Shown piece after piece: positions 48,516-57,090 of a stretch of DNA of 64,000 nucleotides. The notes beneath the pieces were generated by a model. That model had not been told where the DNA came from. It was given only the letters and a program-made list of their open reading frames with translations, and did not search any database. Both the position numbers and the translations under genes were made by a program. This DNA comes from Leptothrix sp. (in: b-proteobacteria) (GTDB lineage Bacteria; Pseudomonadota; Gammaproteobacteria; Burkholderiales; Burkholderiaceae_C), in assembly GCA_013822685.1 (NCBI GenBank), contig PNKV01000020.1:1-64000 (forward strand), read 5' to 3'. Every line of letters starts with the position of its first letter. Position 1 is the first letter of the stretch.

Positions 48516-49337
48516 ATGAAGTTTACGTTCAAGAGTTTGGTGGCAGTTGCCGCTTTTGTGGCCGTCGGTGCGTCCAATGCGCAGGGCAATGTGGGCTTCC
48601 CGCAGATTTTGCTCTCCGGTTCGGGTAACTTGATTTTTTCGAACGATGCGCTGTCGGCGCTGGCCGCTTCGGGGTCCGTATTGCGCACGCCGTTCACCAC
48701 GCCCAATGTGCCCGGCGTGCTTCCCGGAGCCGGCCTCGTCAACGCTGCCACTTACAGCCGGCCAACTGGCGTGCTGGCCATGGGCTTCTCGTCCTTGACC
48801 AACAGCGGTGACTCGGTGGCTTCCCTGCAGTCTGCCCGATCTTTCGTTGACATCCGTCGCACCATCGTCAACGACGATGACACCCTCACCTCGCGTTCGA
48901 TCTACCTGACGAACTTGGATTGGAACCTGAGCAACTCCACAATCTACGCCAACTTGTATTCGCACAACCGCACCACCGGTGACCTCGTCACCTTTGGCAA
49001 GTTGGCCATCTTCACGGCCACCATTCCTGGCATCGTGGGCGGCACGCAAGGCAACTTTGTGGTGGATGGTGTTAATGACCATGGCCAGCCCGTGTTGCGC
49101 GCCAGTGGCAGCCTGGCAGGTGAATTGCGCATCAACGCCGACACGGTGAACATCATGCTGGCCGGCCTAGGCTTGTCCACGGGCACGGATCCCTTGCCGA
49201 TGCTGTGGCGCGAAGCCAATTGGGGCTCGGCCTCGTTCAGTGTGACGTCCGTGCCTGAGCCATCAAGCTATGCCATGCTTGGCGCTGGCCTGCTGGTGGC
49301 CGGCTTGATGACCCGCCGCCGCCCTCAAGCAGCCTGA
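48516..49337 (+). CDS. PEP-CTERM sorting domain protein
   Basis: This 273-residue secreted protein has a Sec signal peptide (cleavage near ASNAQG) and the tripartite C-terminal sorting signal: VPEPSS, a hydrophobic helix (YAMLGAGLLVAGLM) and a basic TRRRPQAA end. Such proteins are recognised by exosortase (EpsH/XrtA types), cleaved and sent to the outer surface or exopolysaccharide matrix. The middle is Ser/Thr/Asn-rich beta structure that I do not recognise. GGAGG nine bases before the ATG is a strong ribosome binding site. No exosortase gene is in this window. Confidence 0.88.
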   Translation: MKFTFKSLVAVAAFVAVGASNAQGNVGFPQILLSGSGNLIFSNDALSALAASGSVLRTPFTTPNVPGVLPGAGLVNAATYSRPTGVLAMGFSSLTNSGDSVASLQSARSFVDIRRTIVNDDDTLTSRSIYLTNLDWNLSNSTIYANLYSHNRTTGDLVTFGKLAIFTATIPGIVGGTQGNFVVDGVNDHGQPVLRASGSLAGELRINADTVNIMLAGLGLSTGTDPLPMLWREANWGSASFSVTSVPEPSSYAMLGAGLLVAGLMTRRRPQAA

Positions 49338-49370
49338 TCAGGGCAGACCCTCCTTAGGTCTATCCCTCGT

Positions 49371-49388
49371 TTGTCGTTCAGGCGACAA
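49371..49388. promoter_or_regulatory. perfect 6-6-6 inverted repeat upstream of the dihaem cytochrome gene
   Basis: TTGTCG, six bases, CGACAA lies about 68 bases before the ATG at 49456. There is no T-tract after it. It may be an operator for a dimeric regulator or a weak mRNA hairpin after the PEP-CTERM gene. Confidence 0.35.
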
Positions 49389-49402
49389 CACCGAATGGCA
49401 CC

Positions 49403-49450
49403 ACCCCCGACCATGCGCTCATCTTCAATGTTGAACGCTGGATCGGGGGT
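49403..49450 (+). promoter_or_regulatory. long 5'-leader stem-loop hiding the ribosome binding site of the dihaem cytochrome gene
   Basis: ACCCCCGA (49403-49410) is perfectly complementary to TCGGGGGT (49443-49450). The stem continues inward through CCA/TGG, GCG/CGC and TTCA/TGAA around an ATGT loop, giving about 18 pairs with small bulges. The 3' arm holds the only Shine-Dalgarno-like G-run, five bases before the ATG at 49456. No T-tract follows, so a terminator is unlikely. Translational control by temperature, a ligand or a protein is possible. Confidence 0.5.
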
Positions 49451-49455
49451 ATTTC

Positions 49456-51771
49456 ATGGCCAACCAATTTCACAGGGTGATGCCCAGGCTGGGGCTGCTG
49501 TCCCTGGCAGCGTGTGCCCCTCTCAGCCAGGCCGCCCCCAACTTCCCGGACCAGGAGCTGGTGTGCAGCTTCAACGCCCCGCGCGAGCAGCAACGCGCCG
49601 CCTCGGCCCAGAACTTCGCGCAGCCGGTGGTCCAGCAGATGCTGGTCAATGGCGCGCTGGTGTGGACGGCCGGCAGCAGTGCCGCCCCGGCGCTCAAGCC
49701 GGGTGACACCGTCACGTTGATCGGCAGTGGCTTTGGTGCCGGCACCGACATCGACTTCAGCAAGATCATGATCGGCAACAGCCGTGTGCTGGAGACCGAC
49801 CTGGTGATGTACGAGCAGAAGCTCGACATCCTGGCCAGCGCCAACTACGAGACCGGCAAGGTGCGCAGCAACTGGCCCAAGGATGTGCAGAGCTGGACCG
49901 ATACGCGGGTCGAGTTCCGCGTGCCATCCCACGCCAGCAAGGGCCCTTTGAAGCTCCAGGTGCAAAAGCGCACGGGCTACAACCTGTCGATCAAGAAGCC
50001 CGGCCAGCCCCACAACGTGATCGACGCGCAGCTGACGCGCTTGGAGGCGCCGGCCAATCCCAACTGCGACATCGTCTCGACCCTGACGGACGAGACCAAG
50101 GCCATCGCGCCAATCGAGGTCAATGTCAGTAACACCAGCTTTGCGGAGATGGCCAAGCTGGGCCGTCAGGTCTTCTGGTCATACGACTATGGCTTGGGCG
50201 TGGCGCACAAGTTCAAGAGCCTGGAGTGGGACAAGATCTTTGGTGGCAAAGCCATCGATCCCTACACGCGCAAAGTGGCCGACCCGGCCTTGCTGTTTGG
50301 CGCCCACAAGACGGTGGCCGGGCAGGTGCCTGACGAAGCCATCGCCGATGTCTACTTCAATCCCTATCCGCAAGAAAGCCCCATCCCGGGCTTCCTGCTG
50401 GTGGAGCCGCAGCTCACCGCGGGCAACACCAGCAACAGTGGCTGGGTGGGCTACCGCTACGCCGAGTCCTCGCACCCCTTGCTGGGCAAAGGCAAGTGGA
50501 TCGGCTTCAACTGCGCTTCGTGCCACGGCTACAAGATCAGCTACAGCAAGGGCAGTGGCAACCTGACCAAGGTCTTCCCCGGCCTGCCCAACCCCTTGTG
50601 GACGCAGCGCTGGACCGTTCTCGGCGACAAGACCACGGACACCACCGCCACCTTCGCCTACATCGTGGACAACGAGCCCGGTCCTTCGTGGTCCAGCGGC
50701 ACCAAGAAGGTGGACAAGACGCCGATGCTGTACTTGATGCCCGGCGGCGCCACCGAATCCACGATGACCCGCAAGGCTGGTGAGGGCACGGAGTACGACA
50801 ACGACTACCTGTTCTCGCCCATGGTCATCCCTAACGTGACCAACCACCTGCCGATCCGCCGCTCGCTGTCGCACACCGAGTCCTACGTGGGCTTCGAGGG
50901 CTCGTACATCCATGCCCAGGAGCCTGAGGGTGCGATGGGCTCGATGGACCAGAAGTCGCTCAAGGCCCTGACCGCCTACATGTCAGTGCTGGACGAGAAC
51001 GACGATGACCTGCGCAACATTGGCATGTTCCGCTGGCTCAAATCCAACGGCAAGCTGGCGCAGACAGGCAGCACCGCCACCACCGAAGGCGCTTTCGTGC
51101 AGAACACTTGGCAGAAGTACCCGGGTGTGGCGGCCAATGTGGCGCAAGGCAAGGCCGCTTTCGACCAGGCCTGTGCTTCGTGCCACTCTGACAAGCTGGG
51201 CGCCAACACCAACGAGAAGATGATCCCTTTGAAAGAAGTGGGCCGCTTCTTCGCGCCGTCGGACTTCCAGTACAAGCAGCAATCCATCCGCGTGACCTTC
51301 CTGCGCAACCTGTACTGGGTGCAATCGCGCGGCCTGCTCACCGATGGCCACGTGCGCAACCTGGAAGACCTGGTCAGCCCCGACCGTTGCTCGGAAAACT
51401 CGGCGCTCTACAAGCAGTACTACACGCTGCATGCCCCGGCGCGGCCTGCCCTGGGCTCGGCCGACCAGCCTGCGGTCTTCCCTGACCTGAACCGCAAGGG
51501 CGACGTGTTCCGTGTCTACAAGGCCAAGAAGAAGAACATCTTCGACACCACGGCCGATGCGCGCAACACCTTCGTCGAGCGCCACAAGTACTTCGTGACC
51601 ATGCCGGGCGATGAAGGCCACTACTACTGGGATTACCAGAAGCTGCGCCGCGAGTTCGGCCCTGAAATCGGCGCCCCGGGCCCCATCGGCCTGCCTGCTT
51701 CGCCACACCCCTGGTGCGCCAAATCGGGCGGCGAGGTGAGCAACCTGGTCCAGTACCTGCTGACGCTGTGA
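49456..51771 (+). CDS. large dihaem c-type cytochrome (possibly RoxA/MauG-like)
   Basis: This 771-residue periplasmic protein has a signal peptide (cleaved near LSQAAP), an IPT/TIG-like beta domain (about 60-175, KPGDTVTLIGSGFGAG) and two haem sites, CASCH at Cys353-His357 and at Cys573-His577. After the second haem comes a peroxidase-like segment (GLLTDGHVRNLEDLVSPDRC). Size, haem spacing of about 220 residues and the C-terminal motif recall rubber oxygenase RoxA and other MauG-related dihaem enzymes, but substrate cannot be inferred. The leader carries a long stem-loop, and a very strong terminator follows. Confidence 0.75.
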   Translation: MANQFHRVMPRLGLLSLAACAPLSQAAPNFPDQELVCSFNAPREQQRAASAQNFAQPVVQQMLVNGALVWTAGSSAAPALKPGDTVTLIGSGFGAGTDIDFSKIMIGNSRVLETDLVMYEQKLDILASANYETGKVRSNWPKDVQSWTDTRVEFRVPSHASKGPLKLQVQKRTGYNLSIKKPGQPHNVIDAQLTRLEAPANPNCDIVSTLTDETKAIAPIEVNVSNTSFAEMAKLGRQVFWSYDYGLGVAHKFKSLEWDKIFGGKAIDPYTRKVADPALLFGAHKTVAGQVPDEAIADVYFNPYPQESPIPGFLLVEPQLTAGNTSNSGWVGYRYAESSHPLLGKGKWIGFNCASCHGYKISYSKGSGNLTKVFPGLPNPLWTQRWTVLGDKTTDTTATFAYIVDNEPGPSWSSGTKKVDKTPMLYLMPGGATESTMTRKAGEGTEYDNDYLFSPMVIPNVTNHLPIRRSLSHTESYVGFEGSYIHAQEPEGAMGSMDQKSLKALTAYMSVLDENDDDLRNIGMFRWLKSNGKLAQTGSTATTEGAFVQNTWQKYPGVAANVAQGKAAFDQACASCHSDKLGANTNEKMIPLKEVGRFFAPSDFQYKQQSIRVTFLRNLYWVQSRGLLTDGHVRNLEDLVSPDRCSENSALYKQYYTLHAPARPALGSADQPAVFPDLNRKGDVFRVYKAKKKNIFDTTADARNTFVERHKYFVTMPGDEGHYYWDYQKLRREFGPEIGAPGPIGLPASPHPWCAKSGGEVSNLVQYLLTL

Positions 51772-51819
51772 GCGGCATGACCCCCTGAGTTCCTCCTGGG
51801 ATGTCTATGGGACATCTTT

Positions 51820-51851
51820 GGCCGCCGGCGTCACCGCCGGCGGCCTTTTTT
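51820..51851 (+). terminator. strong Rho-independent terminator after the dihaem cytochrome gene
   Basis: GGCCGCCGGCG pairs perfectly with CGCCGGCGGCC (11 bp) around a TCAC loop, followed by six T. A smaller GATGTC/GACATC hairpin precedes it at 51800-51816. On the other strand it lies just beyond the end of the OB-fold gene, so it may act in both directions. Confidence 0.93.
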
Positions 51852-51870
51852 CATGAAGGCTCGCCGCTGG

Positions 51871-52371
51871 TCAAGGCAGGACGCGGCAGTCGCTCAGCAC
51901 GGGCTCGGCCATGAGCAGGCCCTGGTTGAGGCAGTCCAGGCTCAAAGGCTGGCCGACCACGGCCTGCCTGGCGAGGGGTTGGGCACCACCGTCAATCACG
52001 GCGCGCAAGCCGGCGTGTGATTCATCGGCCCCCAGCGTGAGCAGTAGCACCTGCCCTTGGCCGGCCTCGACCTGGTTGACCACGCCATGGACCTGCATGC
52101 GCTGGCCCTTGAATCGGGCGTTGGCGGCCTCGCGGTCGCTGGCATAAGTCTGGGCCACGTCCTTGGCGTTCAGGCGCCCAGGTGGGGTTGTGCTGGTGGG
52201 CGTGGGCGCGGTCGGGCCAACCGCCGCGCTGCCGTCGGGCGCCGACGCGGCCTCTGGCGTGGCCGCATCCACCCCTGAGTTCAACCAGGCATGGGCGCCA
52301 TACAGCGCCCCACCCAGGACCACGGCCAGGCCCAGGGCCTTGATGAGGGGCGATGCAGTAGGGCGGGACAT
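51871..52371 (-). CDS. membrane-anchored OB-fold protein (tRNA_anti-like)
   Basis: This 166-residue protein has an N-terminal membrane helix (LIKALGLAVVLGGALYGAHAW), a Thr/Pro/Ala-rich linker, and a C-terminal domain with LNAKDVAQTYASDREAANARFKGQRMQVHGVV, the signature of the tRNA_anti-like OB-fold family, which despite its name is usually a periplasmic domain of unknown role. Two cysteines near the end (DCLNQG and DCRVLP) could pair. The start at 52371 is preferred over the frame to 52431. It is divergent from the next gene across 58 bp. Confidence 0.75.
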   Translation of the reverse strand: MSRPTASPLIKALGLAVVLGGALYGAHAWLNSGVDAATPEAASAPDGSAAVGPTAPTPTSTTPPGRLNAKDVAQTYASDREAANARFKGQRMQVHGVVNQVEAGQGQVLLLTLGADESHAGLRAVIDGGAQPLARQAVVGQPLSLDCLNQGLLMAEPVLSDCRVLP

Positions 52372-52429
52372 GGGTTTGGAACCTCGCAGGCTTTCAGTTG
52401 CCCGACATTGTGCCGATAATGGTTTCACC

Positions 52430-52804
52430 ATGCCCTACGTCTTGCTCACCCCCGACGGCCAGATCAGCAGCTTGCACCGCGAACCGCAACCGGGCGCTGA
52501 TTTCATGACGCCTGACGATCCCCGGGTGCGCGCTTTCCTGGGCGACCACCGGGACGAGCCGGCCCGGCAATTTGCCAGCCTGGATGCCGACCTGGTGCGG
52601 GTGCTGGAAGACCTGATTGATGCGCTGATCCAGCGCAATGTGCTCATGGTCACGGACCTGCCCATCGAGGCGCAGCAAAAGCTGTTCAACCGCAAGAACG
52701 TGCGCGACCAGATGAAGAACTATTCCCTGCAACTGTTTGGCAGCGAGCCCCTGGGCCCGAAGGTGGACGAGGTCGTGCACACGGATTTTGGCGACAGCCT
52801 GTAA
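52430..52804 (+). CDS. conserved small protein ('tryptophan synthase subunit beta-like')
   Basis: This 124-residue soluble protein belongs to a family conserved in Burkholderiales and often labelled tryptophan synthase subunit beta-like, although it is far too short to be TrpB and lacks its lysine motif. The most conserved-looking part is FASLDADLVRVLEDLIDALIQRNVLMVTDLP followed by EAQQKLFNRKN. It is predicted helical and acidic. The true function is unknown. The ATG at 52430 is used; the upstream frame to 52163 overlaps the divergent gene. The TonB-dependent receptor gene begins 44 bases after its stop. Confidence 0.75.
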   Translation: MPYVLLTPDGQISSLHREPQPGADFMTPDDPRVRAFLGDHRDEPARQFASLDADLVRVLEDLIDALIQRNVLMVTDLPIEAQQKLFNRKNVRDQMKNYSLQLFGSEPLGPKVDEVVHTDFGDSL

Positions 52805-52848
52805 GCGCCCTGGCCTGATCGGCAGGGGCCTGTGTAAGATCGGTGGCG

Positions 52849-55014
52849 ATGGCCGCCCTGAATATACCGAGCTTCAAACCCCGCTTCTCTGTGATGACGC
52901 TGGCCTTGGGCGCAGCGCTGATCAGCCAGGCACACCACGCGCACGCGCAAGCCTTGCCCGACGTGGTGGTCACGGCCACGCGCACACCCCAGGCCACGTT
53001 TGACGTCGGCGCCTCGGTAGACGCCATCAGTGGCCAGGCGCTGCGCAGCGCCGGCCCGCTGGTCAACCTGTCCGAGGCCTTGACGCGCGTGCCCGGCTTG
53101 TCGGTGCTGAACCGCCAGAACTACGCGCAAGACCTGCAGATTTCCAGCCGGGGCTTTGGCGCACGCTCCACCTTTGGCGTGCGGGGCGTGCGCCTGTACG
53201 CCGATGGCATCCCCCTGACCATGCCCGATGGCCAGGGCCAGGCGTCGTCGATCGACCTGGGTTCGGCCCAGCGCATCGAGGTGCTGCGCGGCCCCATGTC
53301 GGCCTTGTATGGCAATGCCGCGGGCGGCGTGATCCAGGTGTTCACCGAAGATGGCCCGCCCACACCTGAAGTCAGCATGGGCTATGCGGTGAGCCGGGAT
53401 GGCTTCCACCGGGAGTCGCTCAAGCTGGGCGGAGAGACCGGCCAGCTCAACTACCTGATCAACGCCAGCCACTTTGAAACCAATGGCTTTCGCGATCACA
53501 GCGCGGCGCAGCGCGACCAGGTCAATGCCAAGCTGAAGTGGTCGCTGCAAGACCGGTCGACGCTGACGGTGGTGGGCAGCTACCTGAACATGCCCGAGGT
53601 GCAAGACCCCTTGGGTTTGACCAAGGAAGAGTTGGCGGCCAATCGCCAGCAGGCCACCGGCAATGCCCACGTGTACAACACCCGCAAGGACATCGCCAAC
53701 AACCAGGTGGGCGTGGTTTATGAGAAGCCATTGGGCTTTGGGGACTTGCGTTTACTGGGATACACCGGCACGCGACAGGCGCTGCAGTTCCAGTCCATCC
53801 CGGCCAACAACACGCAGAACGCGGCGGCCCATCCCGGCGGCATCATTGACCTGGACCGCACCTTCGCCGGCCTTGATGCCCGCCTTACCTGGCGCACGCA
53901 GTTGGCATCGCGGCCTTTCTCGCTGACCGGAGGGGTGAACTTTGACCAGATGGACGAGCACCGCCAGGGCTTTGAGAATTTCATCGGGCCCGTCACGGGC
54001 AGTGGCCCGTCGCCAGGCACCGTGCTGGGCGTGCGCGGCGAGCTCAAGCGCGATGAAGACAACCGCGCCCGCAACCACGACCAGTACCTGCAAGCCCACT
54101 GGGATCTGAGTGAGCAATGGGTGGCCACCGCAGGCGTGCGCCACAGCCGTGTGAGCTTCAACTCGGCGGATCGCTATGTGGTGGCCGGCAATGGCGATGA
54201 CAGCGGGGGCATGGCGTTTTCTGCCACCACGCCGGTGGCGTCGCTGATGTGGAAACCCGTGAAGGGCACCCACCTGTACATCACCGGTGGCCGCAGCTTT
54301 GAAACACCCACCCTCAACGAGGTGGCCTACCAGGGCACGTCTGGCACGGCCACGGGCTGGAACACTGGCTTGAAGGCCAGCCGCGGCGAGCACCTGGAAC
54401 TGGGCCTCAAGCAAGCACTGGCGGACAAAGGGCTGTTGAACGTGTCGGTGTTCAACACGCGCACCGATGATGAGATCGCCGTGGACGTGAACGCCGGAGG
54501 GCGCGCCACCTACAAGAACGTGGGCCGAACGCGCCGCCTGGGCGCCGAGGCGGCCCTGCAGTGGCAACTGGCGCCAGGCTGGTCCTTGTATTCATCGGCG
54601 GCGTGGACGCAGGCCCGCTACCGGGATCCATTCCAGAGCACGGCGATGGGCACGACCACCACCGTCCCTGGGGGCAATGACCTGCCAGGTGTGCCCGACC
54701 GGACCACTTATGCCGAATTGCTCTGGCGCCCAAGCGCCGCATGGCACGCGGCCGTCGAGGCCCGCCACACTGGCCGCATCTGGGCCAATGACGTCAACAC
54801 CGAAGCGGCGGCCAGTTACACCTTGTGGGCCTTGCGCGCCGGCTGGGTCCACGCCTTCGGCGATTGGCGCGTGAACACCTTGCTGCGCATCGACAACGTG
54901 ACCGACCAGCATGTGGTGGGCTCGGTCATCGTCAACGAAGGCAATCGGCGCTATTACGAGCCATCGCCGGGCCGCAGCGCTTTGTTCAGCGTGCAGGTCA
55001 GCAAGGCGTTCTAA
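52849..55014 (+). CDS. TonB-dependent outer membrane receptor
   Basis: The 721-residue protein has a signal peptide (cleaved near HAHAQA), a TonB-box-like start (LPDVVVTATRTP), a plug domain (NLSEALTRVPGLSV, SSRGFGARSTFGVRGVRLYADGIPLTMPDGQGQ, RIEVLRGPMSALYGNAAGGVI) and a 22-strand beta-barrel ending in phenylalanine (VQVSKAF). These receptors import siderophores, haem or other scarce nutrients using proton-motive force via TonB. The ligand is unknown and no Fur-like site was recognised upstream. ATG 52849 is used; a GTG two codons earlier is possible. Confidence 0.93.
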   Translation: MAALNIPSFKPRFSVMTLALGAALISQAHHAHAQALPDVVVTATRTPQATFDVGASVDAISGQALRSAGPLVNLSEALTRVPGLSVLNRQNYAQDLQISSRGFGARSTFGVRGVRLYADGIPLTMPDGQGQASSIDLGSAQRIEVLRGPMSALYGNAAGGVIQVFTEDGPPTPEVSMGYAVSRDGFHRESLKLGGETGQLNYLINASHFETNGFRDHSAAQRDQVNAKLKWSLQDRSTLTVVGSYLNMPEVQDPLGLTKEELAANRQQATGNAHVYNTRKDIANNQVGVVYEKPLGFGDLRLLGYTGTRQALQFQSIPANNTQNAAAHPGGIIDLDRTFAGLDARLTWRTQLASRPFSLTGGVNFDQMDEHRQGFENFIGPVTGSGPSPGTVLGVRGELKRDEDNRARNHDQYLQAHWDLSEQWVATAGVRHSRVSFNSADRYVVAGNGDDSGGMAFSATTPVASLMWKPVKGTHLYITGGRSFETPTLNEVAYQGTSGTATGWNTGLKASRGEHLELGLKQALADKGLLNVSVFNTRTDDEIAVDVNAGGRATYKNVGRTRRLGAEAALQWQLAPGWSLYSSAAWTQARYRDPFQSTAMGTTTTVPGGNDLPGVPDRTTYAELLWRPSAAWHAAVEARHTGRIWANDVNTEAAASYTLWALRAGWVHAFGDWRVNTLLRIDNVTDQHVVGSVIVNEGNRRYYEPSPGRSALFSVQVSKAF

Positions 55015-55027
55015 CCAGCCTGAGCGA

Positions 55028-55873
55028 TCAGCCCAGCACCCGGTGCGTGAGCGCTGGCAACTGTTGGCGCACCGTGGCTTGGCGCTCGCGGTCCAGCGTG
55101 CCCAGCACCACGCCCGGGCCTTCGGCCCGCACGGCCGTCACCTCGCCCCAGGGTCCGATCAGCATCGAGTGGCCGAAGGTGCGGCGGCCGTTTTCGTGCT
55201 CACCGCCTTGCGCGGGGGCCAGCACGTGGCACAGGTTTTCAACCGCGCGGGCGCGCAGCAGCAGCTCCCAATGGGCCTGGCCCGTGGTGTGCGTGAAGGC
55301 GGCGGGCAACACCAGCAGGTCGCAGGGCTGGTCTTGGCTCAGGGCGCGGAACAGCTCGGGAAAGCGCAGGTCGTAGCAGACCGACAAGCCCACACGCCAG
55401 GTGCCACCGGCCCGGTCGGTCACGTTGAAGGCCACGGGTTGTGAGCCCGGCAACAAGGTGGCCGATTCGTCATAACGGCGCTGGCCATCGTCAAAGCAGA
55501 ACAGGTGAATCTTGTCGTAACGCGCCACGCGCTCGCCTTGTGGGTTGAACACCAGCACGCTGTTGAACACATGCTGCGCATCGTGGCTTTGCAAAGGCAG
55601 GGTGCCGCCGATCACCCACACGCCATTCGCCTTGGCCGCTGCCGCCAGCGTGGCCTGCATGGGGCTGAGCGCGCGGTCGGGTGCCAGGGCATCGGCCAGG
55701 GGCTCGGCGATGGCCAGTTTGTCGGCGTCGTGCAGGCCCATCAGGCAGAAGTATTCGGGCAGGGCCACCAGTTCGGCGCCAGCGTGCGCGGCTTGCGCGA
55801 TCAGGGTTTGCGCCTGGGCCAGGTTCTCGTCCACACGGGGGGTGGACACCATTTGAAGGGCTGCAACTTTCAT
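55028..55873 (-). CDS. nitrilase-superfamily amidase (Nit1/omega-amidase type)
   Basis: This 281-residue enzyme has the carbon-nitrogen hydrolase triad: Glu in LPEYF, Lys in RYDKIHLF and Cys in LSVCYDLRFPELFR, with a second conserved Glu in the WELLLRARAVEN helix. The sequence resembles Nit1-type deaminated glutathione amidases, which repair glutathione after transaminase errors; omega-amidase activity is an alternative. ATG 55873 (MKVAALQM) is preferred to the GTG two codons upstream. It is convergent with the TonB receptor (13-bp gap) and divergent from glcE. Confidence 0.9.
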   Translation of the reverse strand: MKVAALQMVSTPRVDENLAQAQTLIAQAAHAGAELVALPEYFCLMGLHDADKLAIAEPLADALAPDRALSPMQATLAAAAKANGVWVIGGTLPLQSHDAQHVFNSVLVFNPQGERVARYDKIHLFCFDDGQRRYDESATLLPGSQPVAFNVTDRAGGTWRVGLSVCYDLRFPELFRALSQDQPCDLLVLPAAFTHTTGQAHWELLLRARAVENLCHVLAPAQGGEHENGRRTFGHSMLIGPWGEVTAVRAEGPGVVLGTLDRERQATVRQQLPALTHRVLG

Positions 55874-55929
55874 GATCACGATGGTAGTGGCGGGGCAGGG
55901 CCATTGTCACGGTTATCCTTGTGCCCATC

Positions 55930-57090
55930 ATGCTCGATGCCGTCCATGCCCCGATTGAATTGACGACCCTGGTGGACCAGGTGAACGACGCTGCCCAACG
56001 CCGGGCCGTGTTGCGCGTGCGCGGGCATGGCAGCAAGGATTTCCTGGGGGATGCCTCGCGGGGCGAGGTGCTGGACACCCGGGGGTGGCAAGGCATCGAA
56101 CAATACGAGCCCAGCGAGCTGGTGATCCGGGCCCGTGCCGGCACGCCCTTGTCGGAGATTGAAGCGGTGTTGACGGAGCGGGGCCAGTACCTGGCCTTTG
56201 AGCCACCACGCTGGTCTTTCCAGCCCGATGCGCTGGGCTTGGGGCCGACCATTGGCGGCGTGGTGGCCAGTGGTTTCAGCGGCCCCGGCCGCGTCAGCCG
56301 CGGTGCGGTGCGCGACCACGTTCTGGGCGCTGGCGTGCTCAATGGCCGCGGCGAGGTGCTGCGCTTTGGCGGATCGGTGATGAAGAACGTGGCCGGCTTT
56401 GACCTGTCGCGCCTGATGGCTGGCTCCATGGGCACGCTGGGCGTGATCCTGGACGTGACCTTGAAGGTGATGCCCCAACCTGTGGCCACAGCCACGATCC
56501 GAATCGACATGGCCGAGAAAGACGCCTTGGCCCAGGTCAACCAATGGGCGGCCCAGCCCTTGCCTTTGGATGCCTCGGCCTGGTGGGATGGCTTGCTGGT
56601 GCTGCGCCTGCGCGGTGCGCGCGCCGCGGTGGAGTCCGCCGCGCAACGCCTCTGCCTGGAGCGCGAAGGCGAGTTGATCGCAGCGCCCTCGGCCGAGCCT
56701 TTCTGGCAAGGCCTGCGCGATCACAGCGACGAGTTTTTTCAACGGGCCCGCGAGGCCGTGGCCCAATCCGGCCACCAGGGCGTGAGCTTGTGGCGCTTGT
56801 CGGTGCCGCCCACGGCCGCGCCGCTGGGCTTGCCTGGCGAACAGCTCACCGAGTGGTTTGGCGCCCAACGCTGGGTGTGCACACCGGCCCCGGCGGCGGT
56901 GGTGTTCGAGGCCGCTGCGCGCGCGGGTGGCCATGCCCAGCCCTTTGTCTGCCACCAAGTTCAGCCCCTGGTTCACCAGGCTGCTTTGTCGCCCGTGCTG
57001 CGCCAGTTGCACCAGCGCGTGCAGCAGTCTTTCGACCCCCACGGGGTGTTCAACACCGGTCGCCTTCATGCAAACCCAGCTGTCTCCTGA
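55930..57090 (+). CDS. glcE: glycolate oxidase FAD-binding subunit GlcE
   Basis: The 386-residue protein is the GlcE subunit of glycolate dehydrogenase, which oxidises glycolate to glyoxylate at the membrane. It has the PCMH-type FAD-binding fold with RVRGHGSKDF, SELVIRARAGTPLSEI, LGLGPTIGGVVASGFSGPGR and VMKNVAGFDLSRLMAGSMGTLGVI, ending with DPHGVFNTGRL as in other members. ATG 55930 is preferred, with a GTG nine bases earlier possible. It overlaps glcF by 23 bp. The glcD gene, usually immediately upstream, is not in this window; a nitrilase-family gene on the other strand occupies that place. Confidence 0.93.
   Translation: MLDAVHAPIELTTLVDQVNDAAQRRAVLRVRGHGSKDFLGDASRGEVLDTRGWQGIEQYEPSELVIRARAGTPLSEIEAVLTERGQYLAFEPPRWSFQPDALGLGPTIGGVVASGFSGPGRVSRGAVRDHVLGAGVLNGRGEVLRFGGSVMKNVAGFDLSRLMAGSMGTLGVILDVTLKVMPQPVATATIRIDMAEKDALAQVNQWAAQPLPLDASAWWDGLLVLRLRGARAAVESAAQRLCLEREGELIAAPSAEPFWQGLRDHSDEFFQRAREAVAQSGHQGVSLWRLSVPPTAAPLGLPGEQLTEWFGAQRWVCTPAPAAVVFEAAARAGGHAQPFVCHQVQPLVHQAALSPVLRQLHQRVQQSFDPHGVFNTGRLHANPAVS

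Noticed and set aside
52163..52429. Extended N-terminus for the small 'tryptophan synthase beta-like' protein
   Set aside because: It would run across the divergent OB-fold gene's 5' end and family members begin at MPYVLLTPDG.
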